Source of the DNA: Neopestalotiopsis rosae
Taxonomy: Eukaryota; Ascomycota; Sordariomycetes; Amphisphaeriales; Sporocadaceae
Length of the DNA stretch: 64,000 nt
Reading direction: 5' to 3'
Assembly (NCBI GenBank): GCA_023078685.1
Contig: JALGAS010000001.1
Coordinates: 1,798,001-1,862,000, forward strand
Below, in pieces: positions 1-9,922 of the stretch. A model generated the notes under the pieces. That model was given only the letters and a program-made list of their open reading frames with translations. It made no database searches and was not told where the DNA came from. Position 1 is the stretch's first letter; every line of letters starts with the position of its first letter. A program made the translations under genes and the position numbers.

Positions 1-2373
1 ATAGGCCACAAATTTACCACAAGTACTGGTCCAGATCGCATCTAGCTCGCTATAGGTGTAATCAATGAACCCGTCGTAGTATTCCTCTCTTGTCTTTGGG
101 TCAAAGTGAGGAATGGCTGCAATCGACCGCTCAAATTCCGCCCTTTGACTCGAGTTGCCACAAGTGCGCACGAAACGCTGTCGTCGCTCGGCTGTGATGA
201 TTTCATCGTACGCCTCGGCATACTGCGATGCATCTTCGCCGGCATATTTTTCACAAAATTCGCCATAAGCCATCATTTCATGGAACTCTTGAAAGGCGTC
301 TCGCATTGCGTCGACGGCTTGGTTGTAGATGATTCGGGGTGCCCATTGCTGTGTATACTGGCTGTAAATCTCCGAGGCCGGGTCCTGGATCCCATTGACG
401 TGAAGAGCAACTTTGATCAACATGTATTTGGCCAGATTTGGCATCCCCTCCACCACTGAAGCATGATTATTCGTGTCAGTCCAGTCGACGTCTTGAAATC
501 TTTTCTTTCCCGTATCCGCGATCACTTGCTTTCCGTGACCGATCAGACCAAGCTCAGTGGCATTGCAAAGCGTTCCCTCCACGGTCTGGTAGAGTCTCCC
601 TTTCGCAAAGTGTGGCTTTCCAGGAAAGGACTCCTTAACCTTGCCAGCTAAGGCTCTTAGTAGTATGTTACCTTCAGCCGACAGCATCCTCGAGCCGAGA
701 ACACAATCAAAGCTTTGCCCATTCAGCTTTACCTTGCCCGCCACAGGATCGAAGTGGATGTCTCGATACGGGCTCTCTTGATGTGACATGACACCTTGCT
801 CGAAAAGATTTGCGAAGTAGTGCGCGACAGACCCAGACGCGGCGGCCACGAAAGAGCGGAATGCCCTAGAATGAGCCTCGTGGAAGACATCGCACTTCTG
901 ATCGCTTGCACGCTCTAGCTTGGTGTTGTAGCTGGCCAGAGACCGGAGAAAGTGCAGACCGGCACGGTCCTTGACAATGCGATGGACAGAACTTAAGCGA
1001 GTGTCATCCCCGATAGTTCGGCCGCTTTGCACATCACCTCCGGTGAATGTTTTGAGAATACCATACTGCAGAAGCCCTGACCATGTCACACCTGCACCGT
1101 ACGCTGTAGTCTGCTTGGAGTGGCTTAATAACTGGCTCAGTATCTCTCGTTGGATAATGCTTGGGCATTGGAGTGCTGTCATAGCTTGTGACGGCAATAA
1201 CCCGAGAGATCTAGCGACCGCAGCTGTCAGAATCTTCAGCAGCCCGGCCAGACCGCCACAAGATCGATCCATCAGAGCCGCTCTGATGATGAGCGAGGGC
1301 AAGGGAAAGTATACGTGCTCGGGCCAGGCAGTGTCCCTCGATAGACTCGGTGCCACAAATCGGCTTCCATCGCTGCTTACAGCCGTGAACACGCCTTTGT
1401 AGTCCTGGAAACAATCATTGAAGACAGAACTCAAAGTCTCTGACTCGCTGTCAAATGCAAGTTGCGCTGATCGGCTTCCAATCACCGCATTATCCATGGC
1501 CGAGAGGCTCGTACCCAGTATCAAAATGCGAGCATCGCTCTTCAGTTTTCCATTTGTGTGAAGTAGATCGAATCGCTTATAAAATTGTTGAATGTCGTCG
1601 AGATTAGCCTCTCCAAGGAACGTTCGGTCCAGCACAGGCCCGCCGAATGGGGTTTTGCTAGTAGTCCCCGTTGCGAACACGATATGGTCGAAGGCGTGCC
1701 TCGTTGATGGATGGAATTCGGCTGACATGGTTGGCTTGGTCACTAGAATAGGTCGAGAAGGATCTGTTGTTACGTCGCAATGGACCACATCGGTCTCGTA
1801 GTGAAAGCTGAACTCAAGAAGCGGGATATACCTCTGTGCCTCCGATATGACGAAGTCAAACTGCTTCTGCAGAAACTTCCCGTGTGTGCCGCGGGTGATG
1901 AATGGCATTGTCGCGTCGATCTTGCCGCTAGGAGTCATAGCCTGGCGCAGGTTGGCTGCAGCGGCCGTGTTAACTCGTTGGTACTCGGCCATTGTCTCAT
2001 CATAGTTCTCCTCAACAAACTTCACAATGGACCCGCGTAGATCGATGGCGACCTCCACAAGCTCCTTGAACTTGGGGGCGATCTTGCCAAGATTGGGAAT
2101 ATTGATGTGCTCTGGTCCGATTGGTGCCGTGTTCATAGTGCCGTGTGATCGAGGGGAGTAAGCATTTCCGACTGCTCGCAAGGCCCATGGTTGTTTCTCG
2201 AATGTGTGCAGACGAATTTTGAACGGCGTTCCAGAAAGGTGAATGGCCTTTATCTGATCGGCTTCGGCCAGTACCACAAGGACCATGCTGATGTTGAGGA
2301 AGGCGCCTCTCGGACCACATCCTACCACCCCGATGTCATAGACAGGGGTCTCATCGCGTGTACTCAGCATCAT
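1..2373 (-). CDS. FAD/NAD(P)-binding protein, partial (C-terminus off left edge)
   Basis: One uninterrupted minus-strand frame of 791 codons runs from an ATG at 2373 off the left edge. No intron is needed. An N-terminal dinucleotide-binding motif GVVGCGPRG (residues about 15-23) is followed by an ATG-type turn (VFATGTTSKTPFGG) and a second Rossmann-like turn LILGTSLSA near residue 290. This two-nucleotide-fold layout fits the FAD/NAD(P)-binding families of the NAD_binding_9 type (FAD-NAD(P)-binding, monooxygenase-like). The substrate cannot be told. The C-terminal part, from about residue 330 on, has no motif I recognise. The start MMLSTRDETPVYDIG is chosen because an in-frame stop lies just upstream and a TATA-like box sits about 80 nt before it. 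The family assignment is inference from motifs. Confidence 0.8.
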   Translation of the reverse strand, partial: MMLSTRDETPVYDIGVVGCGPRGAFLNISMVLVVLAEADQIKAIHLSGTPFKIRLHTFEKQPWALRAVGNAYSPRSHGTMNTAPIGPEHINIPNLGKIAPKFKELVEVAIDLRGSIVKFVEENYDETMAEYQRVNTAAAANLRQAMTPSGKIDATMPFITRGTHGKFLQKQFDFVISEAQRYIPLLEFSFHYETDVVHCDVTTDPSRPILVTKPTMSAEFHPSTRHAFDHIVFATGTTSKTPFGGPVLDRTFLGEANLDDIQQFYKRFDLLHTNGKLKSDARILILGTSLSAMDNAVIGSRSAQLAFDSESETLSSVFNDCFQDYKGVFTAVSSDGSRFVAPSLSRDTAWPEHVYFPLPSLIIRAALMDRSCGGLAGLLKILTAAVARSLGLLPSQAMTALQCPSIIQREILSQLLSHSKQTTAYGAGVTWSGLLQYGILKTFTGGDVQSGRTIGDDTRLSSVHRIVKDRAGLHFLRSLASYNTKLERASDQKCDVFHEAHSRAFRSFVAAASGSVAHYFANLFEQGVMSHQESPYRDIHFDPVAGKVKLNGQSFDCVLGSRMLSAEGNILLRALAGKVKESFPGKPHFAKGRLYQTVEGTLCNATELGLIGHGKQVIADTGKKRFQDVDWTDTNNHASVVEGMPNLAKYMLIKVALHVNGIQDPASEIYSQYTQQWAPRIIYNQAVDAMRDAFQEFHEMMAYGEFCEKYAGEDASQYAEAYDEIITAERRQRFVRTCGNSSQRAEFERSIAAIPHFDPKTREEYYDGFIDYTYSELDAIWTSTCGKFVAY

Positions 2374-2449
2374 GCTTGGTGTATGGGTAGAGGATCTAGG
2401 GGAAATACTTTGGTACCGTGCTGTTTCCTGGAGAGCGGGTGTCCTTGAA

Positions 2450-2456
2450 ATTTATA
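2450..2456 (-). promoter_or_regulatory. TATA-like box of the FAD/NAD(P)-binding gene
   Basis: TATAAAT on the minus strand, about 80 nt upstream of the chosen ATG at 2373. Position and sequence fit a core promoter; not otherwise supported. Confidence 0.4.
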
Positions 2457-2689
2457 AGCATGGGTGGTGGATTCCAGATCAAGCAAGCGTGTCTTTCAGT
2501 CACAATATTCTTGTACTACTGTACCTTTTGTCTTCCTGGTCTTCACTTTGATATTTTTGTGGAGAAAAAGTCCGATCGTGAATAGCGCAATCATCCTAGA
2601 AAAGTACGATGAAAGCATTGTGTGAATACGGTGTGTATCTTCCAGAGACTGATCATCCCCACCTTGCCGATGAGGTGTGTCGCTCATGA

Positions 2690-2890
2690 TCGCAGACCGA
2701 GGGTATGACGGACCCTAGCTCCGGCTCCTGGGATGTAGACCGTGGAGTCGACAATGTTTGTGTTATCGAACGAAGTAGAAGAGCAGCACCAGGCGGTATC
2801 ACTGCATGGTCCATGTGGGTTTTATGAACGTGTCCCGCTACACTTATGCATTACTGTCTATTCGGTTGATACTTGTTGTTGCTACACCAG
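2690..2890 (+). repeat. Dispersed repeat family R1 (MITE-like), copy
   Basis: Shares ordered blocks with other R1 copies: a 'CTCCGGCT..GATGTAGACCGTGGAGTC' block, then about 90 nt later 'GTGGGTTTTATGAACGTGTCCCGCTACACTT', then 'TAGGTACGG'. The same order recurs at 7,890-8,100, 13,980-14,170 and 38,760-38,950. No coding capacity. The rest of 2,457-3,400 holds no gene I can support; 3,360-3,391 carries another short R1-like piece. Confidence 0.6.
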
Positions 2891-4418
2891 ATAGGTACGG
2901 CGATGCGCGTAATTTATGCCCTATGATTGCGTAACATATCCCATCGAGTTGAGAATTTGAGATTTGGGATCCTCACATTCTGATTTGAAAGAACAATGTG
3001 TTTGATTTTATGGATAATGTGTCAATCAATGTCCAATGGCTGTCTCATAGGCGCCATAGTAATTAGAAGACGCATGCATCGACACGGCACAGCTAGGCCC
3101 TGGCAAACTTGTGGAATTGGTGGACTTCCCAACCGTCTGAGTTTTCCGCATGCTATCCATAGTTATGATGCCAAAGTCGTTTCCTGAACCGTTCGTATCC
3201 GGGTACCAGATCTGACGAGCAAGCAGGCAGCGTACGACTGTGGACCCGATGGCAAGTAGCCTCCCAGCACAGCGGAAGTCGGCCTTAAGATCCACATCAT
3301 CATACCAAGTCCCGGTACCGTTACCCTGTATCTGCTCAAAAACAGTAAGCTCCATAATCTCGCCTGGAGAGCCGGAGCTCAGGCTCCACATGTCTCTGGT
3401 CTACGGGGTTCAGATCCACAGCTCGAGTTCTTCAGTTCCTTGCAAACCCGCATCCGTGATCTCAACGCCGGCAGGCCGAGAATGCTGGGGCCGCAACCCC
3501 AAAAACGACAATGTCGATTTCACTTGGATGACTTGAAGCAAACAATAAGCAAGGGATGAGCCAAATTAGATGGATCAGAGATGGCCTGCCACTGTCATTT
3601 GTCGACTGCTTGATTGTCTAGCTACAGATTTAGTAACGACGAAACTGGGGCTAAGTTAATGGTTTGATCTGTCATATCTAGGTCGCGAAAGAGGGGTGAA
3701 ATGAAGTTCGAAATTCGTTGACCCTACCACATACAGTAACACGATTCCACGAATGTAAGCGACGGATCTATCGGATGTTATTGTGTTGTTCCTGATTCGA
3801 GAAAATGTTCCCATATACTGCGCCCACGGACGTTTGACCCGTAGTTTGCATCAATCGAATGGTCTCGACGTGGGAAAGGGGCCCCACCCAAGGCTTTCCC
3901 ATGGTAGCGCAATGTGTGGGATTCTGGTGGAGGGTATATGCGAAGGTATTTGGCTTATTTGCAAACTTCTGTCCCTTACATTCCAAACCCACGCGTGCAG
4001 GATCATTTATTTGCATACACAAGATTGACTTCATACCAGCGTACAGGTCAGGATCTAGAACCAACATGAGTGAACATAGCCAAGGGCTGCACACTCACTT
4101 GAGAAGTGGATCTTGTCACCGCGTCCCGCCTGTGCTCTCCGTCATGGTTCAAGGCAGCAATTACTTTGATTCAATCTCGGTGCAGTTACCCCTGGCATTT
4201 GGACTGAAGTATTTGTCGTTGTTTCTCAGCTCATAAGTACATAATAAAATACCCATCAATGACTTCAAAAGCAAATATGTGACACCTCACGATATAAACC
4301 ATCGATTTTATTTCTCAAAGCTCCTTCAAATATTCATGTTTACCTGCGAATTCAGAATCATTGTTGAGCAATCTTGTTAACTCACAAAGTTTATCTGGGT
4401 CCAAAATCAATCCAGAAA

Positions 4419-5214
4419 ATGACAGCATCTTCAACACAAAGACCTCGAGCTCGTCCCTACACGACCTCCTCAAGATTGCAGAGGCTATCCAATGTACGAG
4501 CTGCGGTCCGCAGGCATGATCCTCAAGTGACCGCAGATGCGCCGACGAGGAGATCAACCGACATGTCGAATACCATGCCGACCGGCATGCAATTTCCTTC
4601 GCAGACTATGACAGGACCGCCACATGGCAATGCAGTCAGTCAAGATCAGCATGAAACCGATTTGTCGCCGACAGACGTCTCGCATTAGTATGTCAGCTTG
4701 TTCCCCAATAAGAAACTCGACGTCTACTAATTCAGCTTGAGCCAATCTTTGGTCGTGGAAATCAAAGAACATACTAAAACAGAAGTCGGAAAGATTTCGT
4801 TGGAATTGAACGGGATATCATCGTTGATATCTCAAATGATGAACGAGTAAGTGCTTATGCTCCTGCGTGGGAATGCCGATTGCTAATGGCGTCGAAAGGA
4901 TCCAAAGCACGTAAGTAGTGGCACGAACTATCAGTCATTGGGTCCATAAATGAAGCCACTAATGGTGGCCCATGGGTGTAGGAGACAAGAGATCGATCAA
5001 GGGTATGTTAGCACTGCTCAACGTCTTTTCGCTTCCATTTAGTGACAGAATCTGAAGATTCCAACACCACAAAAACATCACAGAGTCCTTGATGGATATT
5101 CTCAAGGAAGCACTCGAGATGGATGAGATCCAGTACGACCAGGATGGGGCGGAGCAAGAACAAGAAGATTTCATGGACCCAGCGCTTTTCGAACAGGACA
5201 CATTTCATCATTAG
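4419..5214 (+). CDS. Five-exon orphan protein, left-arm copy (189 aa)
   Basis: Spliced model: 4419-4687, 4736-4846, 4899-4910, 4982-5002, 5058-5214; all junctions keep frame and total 190 codons including the stop. Introns have GTATGT, GTAAGT, GTAAGT and GTATGT donors, with CTAAT-type branch sites in the first three. Exons 3 and 4 are only 12 and 21 nt. The protein has a Ser/Thr/Arg-rich N-terminus (MTASSTQRPRARPYTTSS) with no signal peptide, a central helical stretch likely to be coiled coil (VVEIKEHTKTEVGKISLELN), and an acidic C-terminus (DGAEQEQEDFMDP). I do not recognise the family. An inverted second copy is conserved at 14,827-15,623, which strongly supports the exon structure. An in-frame upstream ATG at 4374 would add 15 residues. 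Function unknown. Confidence 0.7.
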
Positions 5215-5859
5215 CTGATAAAGGAGGCAAGTGGCCGGATGACCAGTCAAGGCGGTAGCTATTGCTTGGGGAAGAACTTCTCAGTACGTAGCAATAATAA
5301 AGATTGCGCACATCCATACCACGCCCTGATTCACAATGAACATATGGACAGCCAAACAACTCAAGTAATAAAACTAGTGACTCAATAACAGGAGACGCTT
5401 GTGTCAGCGTCTCAGTCCAATGTTCAGGAGGTCCCCCAATTTACTTCGCGTGATTGCAAAAACACATACTCATGCATGGAGCATACATGAGACGTACAGT
5501 AGCGGATTGATCAATATGAAGGTTCTAAACTCGTGTATAGTGGGTCCCATGGCGACTTTTCGAGCATAACCAAACCCACCAGAATAATGGTTAAATCAAG
5601 ACCGTACGATCCATGGCAAAAGACGTGAGTCAGGTCGCATTTTACAGGAAGCGATTCCGGGTCTACTCGGCTTTCAAGTGAACAAACATCTGATCCGAGA
5701 TTTAAAGACTAATAATCTAGGTAGAATGGAATTCATGCTTCCAGCATGGACATGGAGGTCGACAGAGGGTTCATCTCGCGCTGTACTAACGCTGCAGCTA
5801 AGCCGTGGCTGATCGTAAACAAAACTTGGACTGGACACATTGTGCACTACTTGCCGTAC

Positions 5860-6298
5860 CTATGTGCCGGGGGCAAACTGCATGAGCGCAGCGGGCTACG
5901 GTCATAAGACCCGCATCATGAAGAAGGAACCACTGTTGTTGTTCCCACCCTTACCTGGCTCACCTGGCTCAAAGGAACCAGCATTATGGAGAGCACGATC
6001 TACGTCCGGAAAACTGGAGCGAGCTTAGACCCACATTCTTCGGCGAACGGATTTTAGGCCCACAGGCCAACGGCTTCCGCCACGGGTGGAGTCCGCTTCC
6101 GAGGCTTTAGAGCCCTTTCTATATCAGAAGGAGCTCTATGTAGTACCGGAGTATGGTTATAAGACCCACATTAACATTGTCAAATTTCCGCCATTGCAAA
6201 GACCTGGCTTAGGTGTGTACACAGGCACTGTTGACACTCCGCGGTCTACACCCGGAAAGCCGGAGCTTAAGCCCACATATCTTCGGCTTGCGGGTTTT
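5860..6298 (+). repeat. R1 repeat blocks inside the left arm
   Basis: Two successive R1 modules: 'GGGCTACGGTCATAAGACCC...TCCGGAAAACTGGAGC...GCCCACAGGCC' and then 'GAGTATGGTTATAAGACCCACA...ACACCCGGAAAGCCGGAGC...TTCGGCTTGCGGGTTTTAGG'. The same pair is present in the other arm. A third, partial module follows at 6,460-6,560 outside the arm ('AAAGCCGGGGCTAGGCTCACATATC'). Confidence 0.6.
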
Positions 6299-6486
6299 AG
6301 GTCCACAGTCCATGTTTTCGACTGGCATTTTAGAATGGTTGTCTTCCATAATCGCCATTGGCCTGTTGGGACTCTCCTCGTGGGTCAATTCCGTGCGGCG
6401 CTTCACGTACAGAGGTTCCTTATTTCTGCTCCCCTGGCCAAATAAGATCAAATTTACGGCGTACATACAGAAAGCCGGGGCTAGGC

Positions 6487-6786
6487 TCACATATCTTGGA
6501 CTTGCGGGTATTGCGGGTGTTGTAAGCAAGTTGCCGTACTAGTGACGTCCTGCTCGTGAGTGCGCTTTGGATAGTCTGGTTGTTTGAGGGGGTACGAGAG
6601 CCTCAGCTCGTTGTCGGGATCGTGGTCATCGGTACGTTTCAGGAGATCGTCAGTCGAGCCGTCAGAATTCAGGGAGAACAGCGAAGCTGGTGTATTCGAG
6701 CATGACTCTACGGATTGGCGCTGGAGAAATGATGGCCAGCCATTAACCTGGGTGAAGAAATTATCTTGAGAGCCAAAATCAGCCAT
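6487..6786 (-). CDS. Hypothetical 99-aa ORF
   Basis: ATG at 6786, single frame, 99 aa beginning MADFGSQDNFFTQVNG and rich in Ser, Asp and Pro in the middle. Its last 20-30 codons lie in an R1-derived segment, so either the natural end has been replaced or the ORF is fortuitous. No family recognised. The adjacent minus-strand frame 6,869-7,120 could be an upstream exon (it ends at a GTGAGT donor), but I could not find an acceptor in the right phase. Confidence 0.3.
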   Translation of the reverse strand: MADFGSQDNFFTQVNGWPSFLQRQSVESCSNTPASLFSLNSDGSTDDLLKRTDDHDPDNELRLSYPLKQPDYPKRTHEQDVTSTATCLQHPQYPQVQDM

Positions 6787-7730
6787 TATCGCAAAATCGT
6801 ATTGCCACAGCGTGCAGTCAAATCGCGCTCACAGCAACAGATCCAGAATGTGAAGATTAGATCTGTACTCACTTTTTCCTCAGCGTGCAGAACAAGCTCA
6901 AGAATCTTCCAGAAGCATGTTGTTTGCGTTCAATTCGATCCATAACAGGATGCAAACGACCTCTCTGGGAGATCCAAAAACGGCGTTTTTGATGTAGCAA
7001 ACAAAGCATCGACACTAAGCCAAAAACGTGCACAGCTTGGGCGGAAGGGATGCATTCTTCGCCATAGGCTCTCGGGCGACGGAAGTGCTGTACAAGCTGT
7101 GCGCGACCATTGATGCTCAATTAGAAATTATATATGGATCTGATCAAGGCACATCGTGACTCTCGAGATATGCATAGAGTATCTGATAACCCCAACACAA
7201 GTAATATTTTGCAGATGAAAAGATTGCGAACGCTTTCTTTATAGGCCATGAAATACATCAGTAGCAATTTAGATAAGCTGTAAGCAATTCATCGTTGAGT
7301 ATTCTGTTGTTTGACTGGTCATGCACCGTCCTGAAATTTCTGCTATGCTATGGTTGTCAGCATCAGCGAGTTTGGATGATTATATATTTGGATTGGTAGT
7401 TCCATGTATACAGTAAGTCAGCAAATAAAAACACTGTGTCAGCGCCAAAAATGGACATGTTGGAAAACATTCCAGTCAAAGAATGCGGAAGCCAATTTCG
7501 TTACTCACTGTACTCCTGGTAGCACTCTAAAATTCGTAAACATAAAAGAATGCAAGCCACGGAAGCGGGTGGAAGGTCCACTGCCACTTTGCCGGTAGCT
7601 GGCACTATAGATTTGAATAGGCTTACAAATACATAACACCATGACCTTTCGCCTAGCTCGTTGATGTACATAGTGTAGGCAATATAAACTCCAACGTCCA
7701 TCCAAAAGGCCTGAGCTAAGACCCCACAAT
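6787..7730. other. Region without supported genes
   Basis: Only short ORFs (60-83 codons) without family features or consistent splice context. A TATA-like TTATATATGG lies at 7,126-7,135 on an AT-rich background. Confidence 0.4.
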
Positions 7731-7734
7731 ATCT

Positions 7735-8110
7735 TCAGCCAGCGGGCGTTTAATCCACCCCTTGCAAGTTATATATGGAGGTGTCACATACATTGATCGG
7801 AGCACACCCACCTGCTCCTGATCAACCATGTAATCTTGGTCATGCACCCTTGGAGGAGAGCAAACATGTATTGGTGGGTGGATCGAACACCCGCACCTCG
7901 AAGATATGGTGGGCCTTAACTCCGGCTTTCCGGACGTAACCCGTGAGTCTACGGTGCTTGTTCCTTTGATTCAAGTAGAGAGGCAATAGCAACGGGGTTG
8001 GTCTGGCCGATGTGGGTCTTATGACCGTGTTCCGCTGCGCTGGTGATTGCTTTCGCTTGAGAGGGGACTTATGATCTGCCACACAAAGTAGGGACAGCGA
8101 TGTGCAAGGC
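7735..8110 (+). repeat. R1 repeat copy
   Basis: Contains the ordered R1 blocks 'CGAAGATATGGTGGGCCTTAACTCCGG', 'GGACGTAACCCGTGAGTC', 'TTCCTTTGATTCAAG', 'GTGGGTCTTATGACCGTG' and 'CCGCTGCGCTGG'. The 125-codon minus-strand frame across it is repeat sequence, not a gene. Confidence 0.6.
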
Positions 8111-8527
8111 TCATTCCTTTGGAAAGTACACTTGACAGAAGACGGAAAGACTTGGTTGCATTTCCATACCGGCTTCGGTCGTCGTAAGCCCGGACTTTGT
8201 CTCCACATTTGGTTCAATGTCTTATTCCATGGCGGTAGTCCAGGATATGTCCTGGCTCAGTTATTAGCGAGAACCTTCGGAAGGAGGAGCAACCTATCCA
8301 TTGCCTGGTCCCGGCGACATGACTCATGACTCGTACCTGTCAATAACAATATCGTATCTGTCTTCTAATGATGAATCGGCTACTTCGATGGCTACATATA
8401 GGCACCATATAACAAGTATAAAGAAAGTATATCGCTACGCCAACGTGCCACTTGCTCCTCGAAACATTCTCGCCTGTACAGGTATGCCTGCTAAGCATAT
8501 GCGGGAAACTTCGATTTACTTGAGATC

Positions 8528-8842
8528 ATGGACAAAGTATTATTGCTGTTCTTTTTGGCCGCATCTGGTGCTGCTGCACCTTTGATTTCACGAATCACTC
8601 CATGTGTGTATTTCGAACATCCATGCGGTTATGCCTGTTAGTTCTGTCAGCAGACTCGAACGATAACGCACTTAATTTCGTTGGAAAACACCAGCTCAAA
8701 GGGCAATGATCAACTGCCGCGAAAAGCCTCGAAAGACCACAAACTGTTGAGCTCTTATGTACCTTCCAATTTCAATGCCATGATGAGACATCATGGGTTC
8801 GATGACGGCCGCTTATTCTACATCGCGAGTTGGACCGAGTGA
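8528..8842 (+). CDS. Candidate small secreted protein (89 aa, two exons)
   Basis: Exon 8528-8605 encodes MDKVLLLFFLAASGAAAPLISRITPC, a clear hydrophobic signal peptide with small residues before a likely cleavage site near residue 17. Read straight on, the frame stops after 11 more codons. Removing 8606-8650 (GTGTAT...GTCAG, 45 nt) joins in phase to a 64-codon open stretch ending FDDGRLFYIASWTE and a TGA at 8840-8842. The mature product would be about 70 aa, with a dibasic-like LPRKASK stretch in the middle. No homologue recognised; size, secretion signal and repeat-rich setting resemble fungal effector candidates. The intron is short and its donor is weak, so an unspliced 37-aa peptide is an alternative. 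Confidence 0.45.
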
Positions 8843-8929
8843 AGCTGCCCAACTTGGGAACCTGGGGAACCTGTGCGCAAACAACCGGTTTCTGGTTCAT
8901 TATTGGGAGTCGGTCTTACACTAAGAACA

Positions 8930-9600
8930 GCGTCGGTGCACAATCGTCACTTGTGCTGCTTTCCTGACCATTTGGTGAACTAAAGCAGGAAACTTAGGGG
9001 AGCTCCACGACAACGACATGCACACAATTCCGGAAGAGAACCCTTGTTGTCTGTAGGACAGAAAAGTATCCCACCACAGAACAGTAACCAACACAGAACA
9101 GTAACCAACACAGAACAGTAACCAACACAGAACAGTAACCAACACAGAACAGTAACCAACACAGAACAGTAACCAACACAGAACAGTATCCCAAGACAAA
9201 AGATTATCCCATCGGCTACCGTGCCAATCTTTCTCATCCGTTCTTTTGATTTTCTGATTTCTTTTCTCAAGACAAACCCAAATAAAACCTTGCAAGGGAC
9301 AGACGCATATTTTTCCAAGCAAAGGCGGTGCTCCAGCGTAGCCGAGTACGGCCATCAGACCCGCATCGACCAGATCAAGATTTCGTGGTTGTTGCTACAT
9401 CTACAGTCCAGATTCAAAGAAAGAGACATTGTAGACTCTGCGGACGAAGGAGCATATCAATTAGACTCTTGCAGGTGGACAGCTGCCATCACAATTACAG
9501 AATAGTATCGTGGCACAGAACAGCATCCCATTACACAGAAAGGTACCCATGGCACATAAGAGTATCAAACACAGAAGAGTGTCCCACCACAGAAGTGTAG
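8930..9600 (-). repeat. R2 foldback-like repeat with 17-bp minisatellite
   Basis: An R2 core in the reverse orientation lies at about 8,960-9,065 (blocks 'GGGGAGCTCCACGAC', 'AATTCCGGAAGAGAACCCTTGTTGTCTGTAGGACAGAA'). It runs into a tandem array at 9,074-9,192 of seven copies of CACAGAACAGTA, spaced 17 bp. A looser array of the same motif follows at 9,495-9,600. Between them, 9,330-9,420 holds an R1 fragment. Hydrophobic-looking minus-strand ORFs over the array are translation artefacts of the repeat. Confidence 0.75.
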
Positions 9601-9922
9601 CCCAGATAAACAGGACATAATACTACGTCGAGATGGTGCCACTCCGAAATCACCATTATGTTCTATTCAATCGTGCATGATCTACTGTCATCATGTTGGA
9701 AACTATGTTCGATCTTGGTCCAAGGTATCGAAATCGCTCAATTGAAGACACAAAACGTCATTAGAGATAATTGTCTTTAGGAGAGCCACTTTTGCGTTGC
9801 AAGAATTTTATTGATCTTTTAGCCAAGTGACGTACATAGACACGGACAGTACTCTACATTGAGGGAAAGGAAGAACTCAATTTTGACCAGCGAGACTGCT
9901 GCATATCTAGTGTTGCTTCGTT
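9601..9922. other. Intergenic stretch without features
   Basis: Downstream of the receptor gene; AT-rich, no ORF or repeat match noticed. Confidence 0.4.

Larger units (their letters stand above)
3420..6298 (+). repeat. Left arm of large inverted duplication
   Basis: Nearly the whole of 3,725-6,298 is repeated in reverse complement at 13,743-16,325. Identity breaks sharply at the inner ends (6,298 and 13,743). Weaker but collinear similarity continues outward to about 3,420 and 16,490, where the left arm has about 150 extra bases (3,572-3,720). The arm holds the orphan gene at 4,419-5,214, a conserved stretch upstream of it (3,860-4,240) and two R1 repeat blocks (5,860-6,060 and 6,070-6,298). 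A short hairpin GAGACGC-N8-GCGTCTC lies near 5,393-5,416 in this arm and is kept in the other. Confidence 0.9.

Noticed and set aside
3725..6298. Repeat-induced point mutation as the cause of arm divergence
   Set aside because: Differences between arms include many transversions and small indels, and both gene copies remain open; no wholesale C-to-T conversion is apparent by eye. A dinucleotide-ratio calculation would be needed to exclude mild RIP.
6869..7120. Upstream exon of the 99-aa ORF at 6,487-6,786
   Set aside because: A GTGAGT donor exists at its end, but no acceptor gives the right phase into the downstream frame.
9074..9192. Possible CRISPR array (regular short repeats)
   Set aside because: Units are contiguous 17-mers without spacers, the setting is eukaryotic with spliceosomal introns, and no cas-like gene is present.
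8921..9355. Minus-strand ORFs of 66-144 codons with repeated hydrophobic VLVTVLCWLLFCVGY-like segments
   Set aside because: They are translations of the 17-bp minisatellite in several frames. 17 is not a multiple of 3, so the protein periodicity (51 nt) is a by-product; no conserved start or codon bias.
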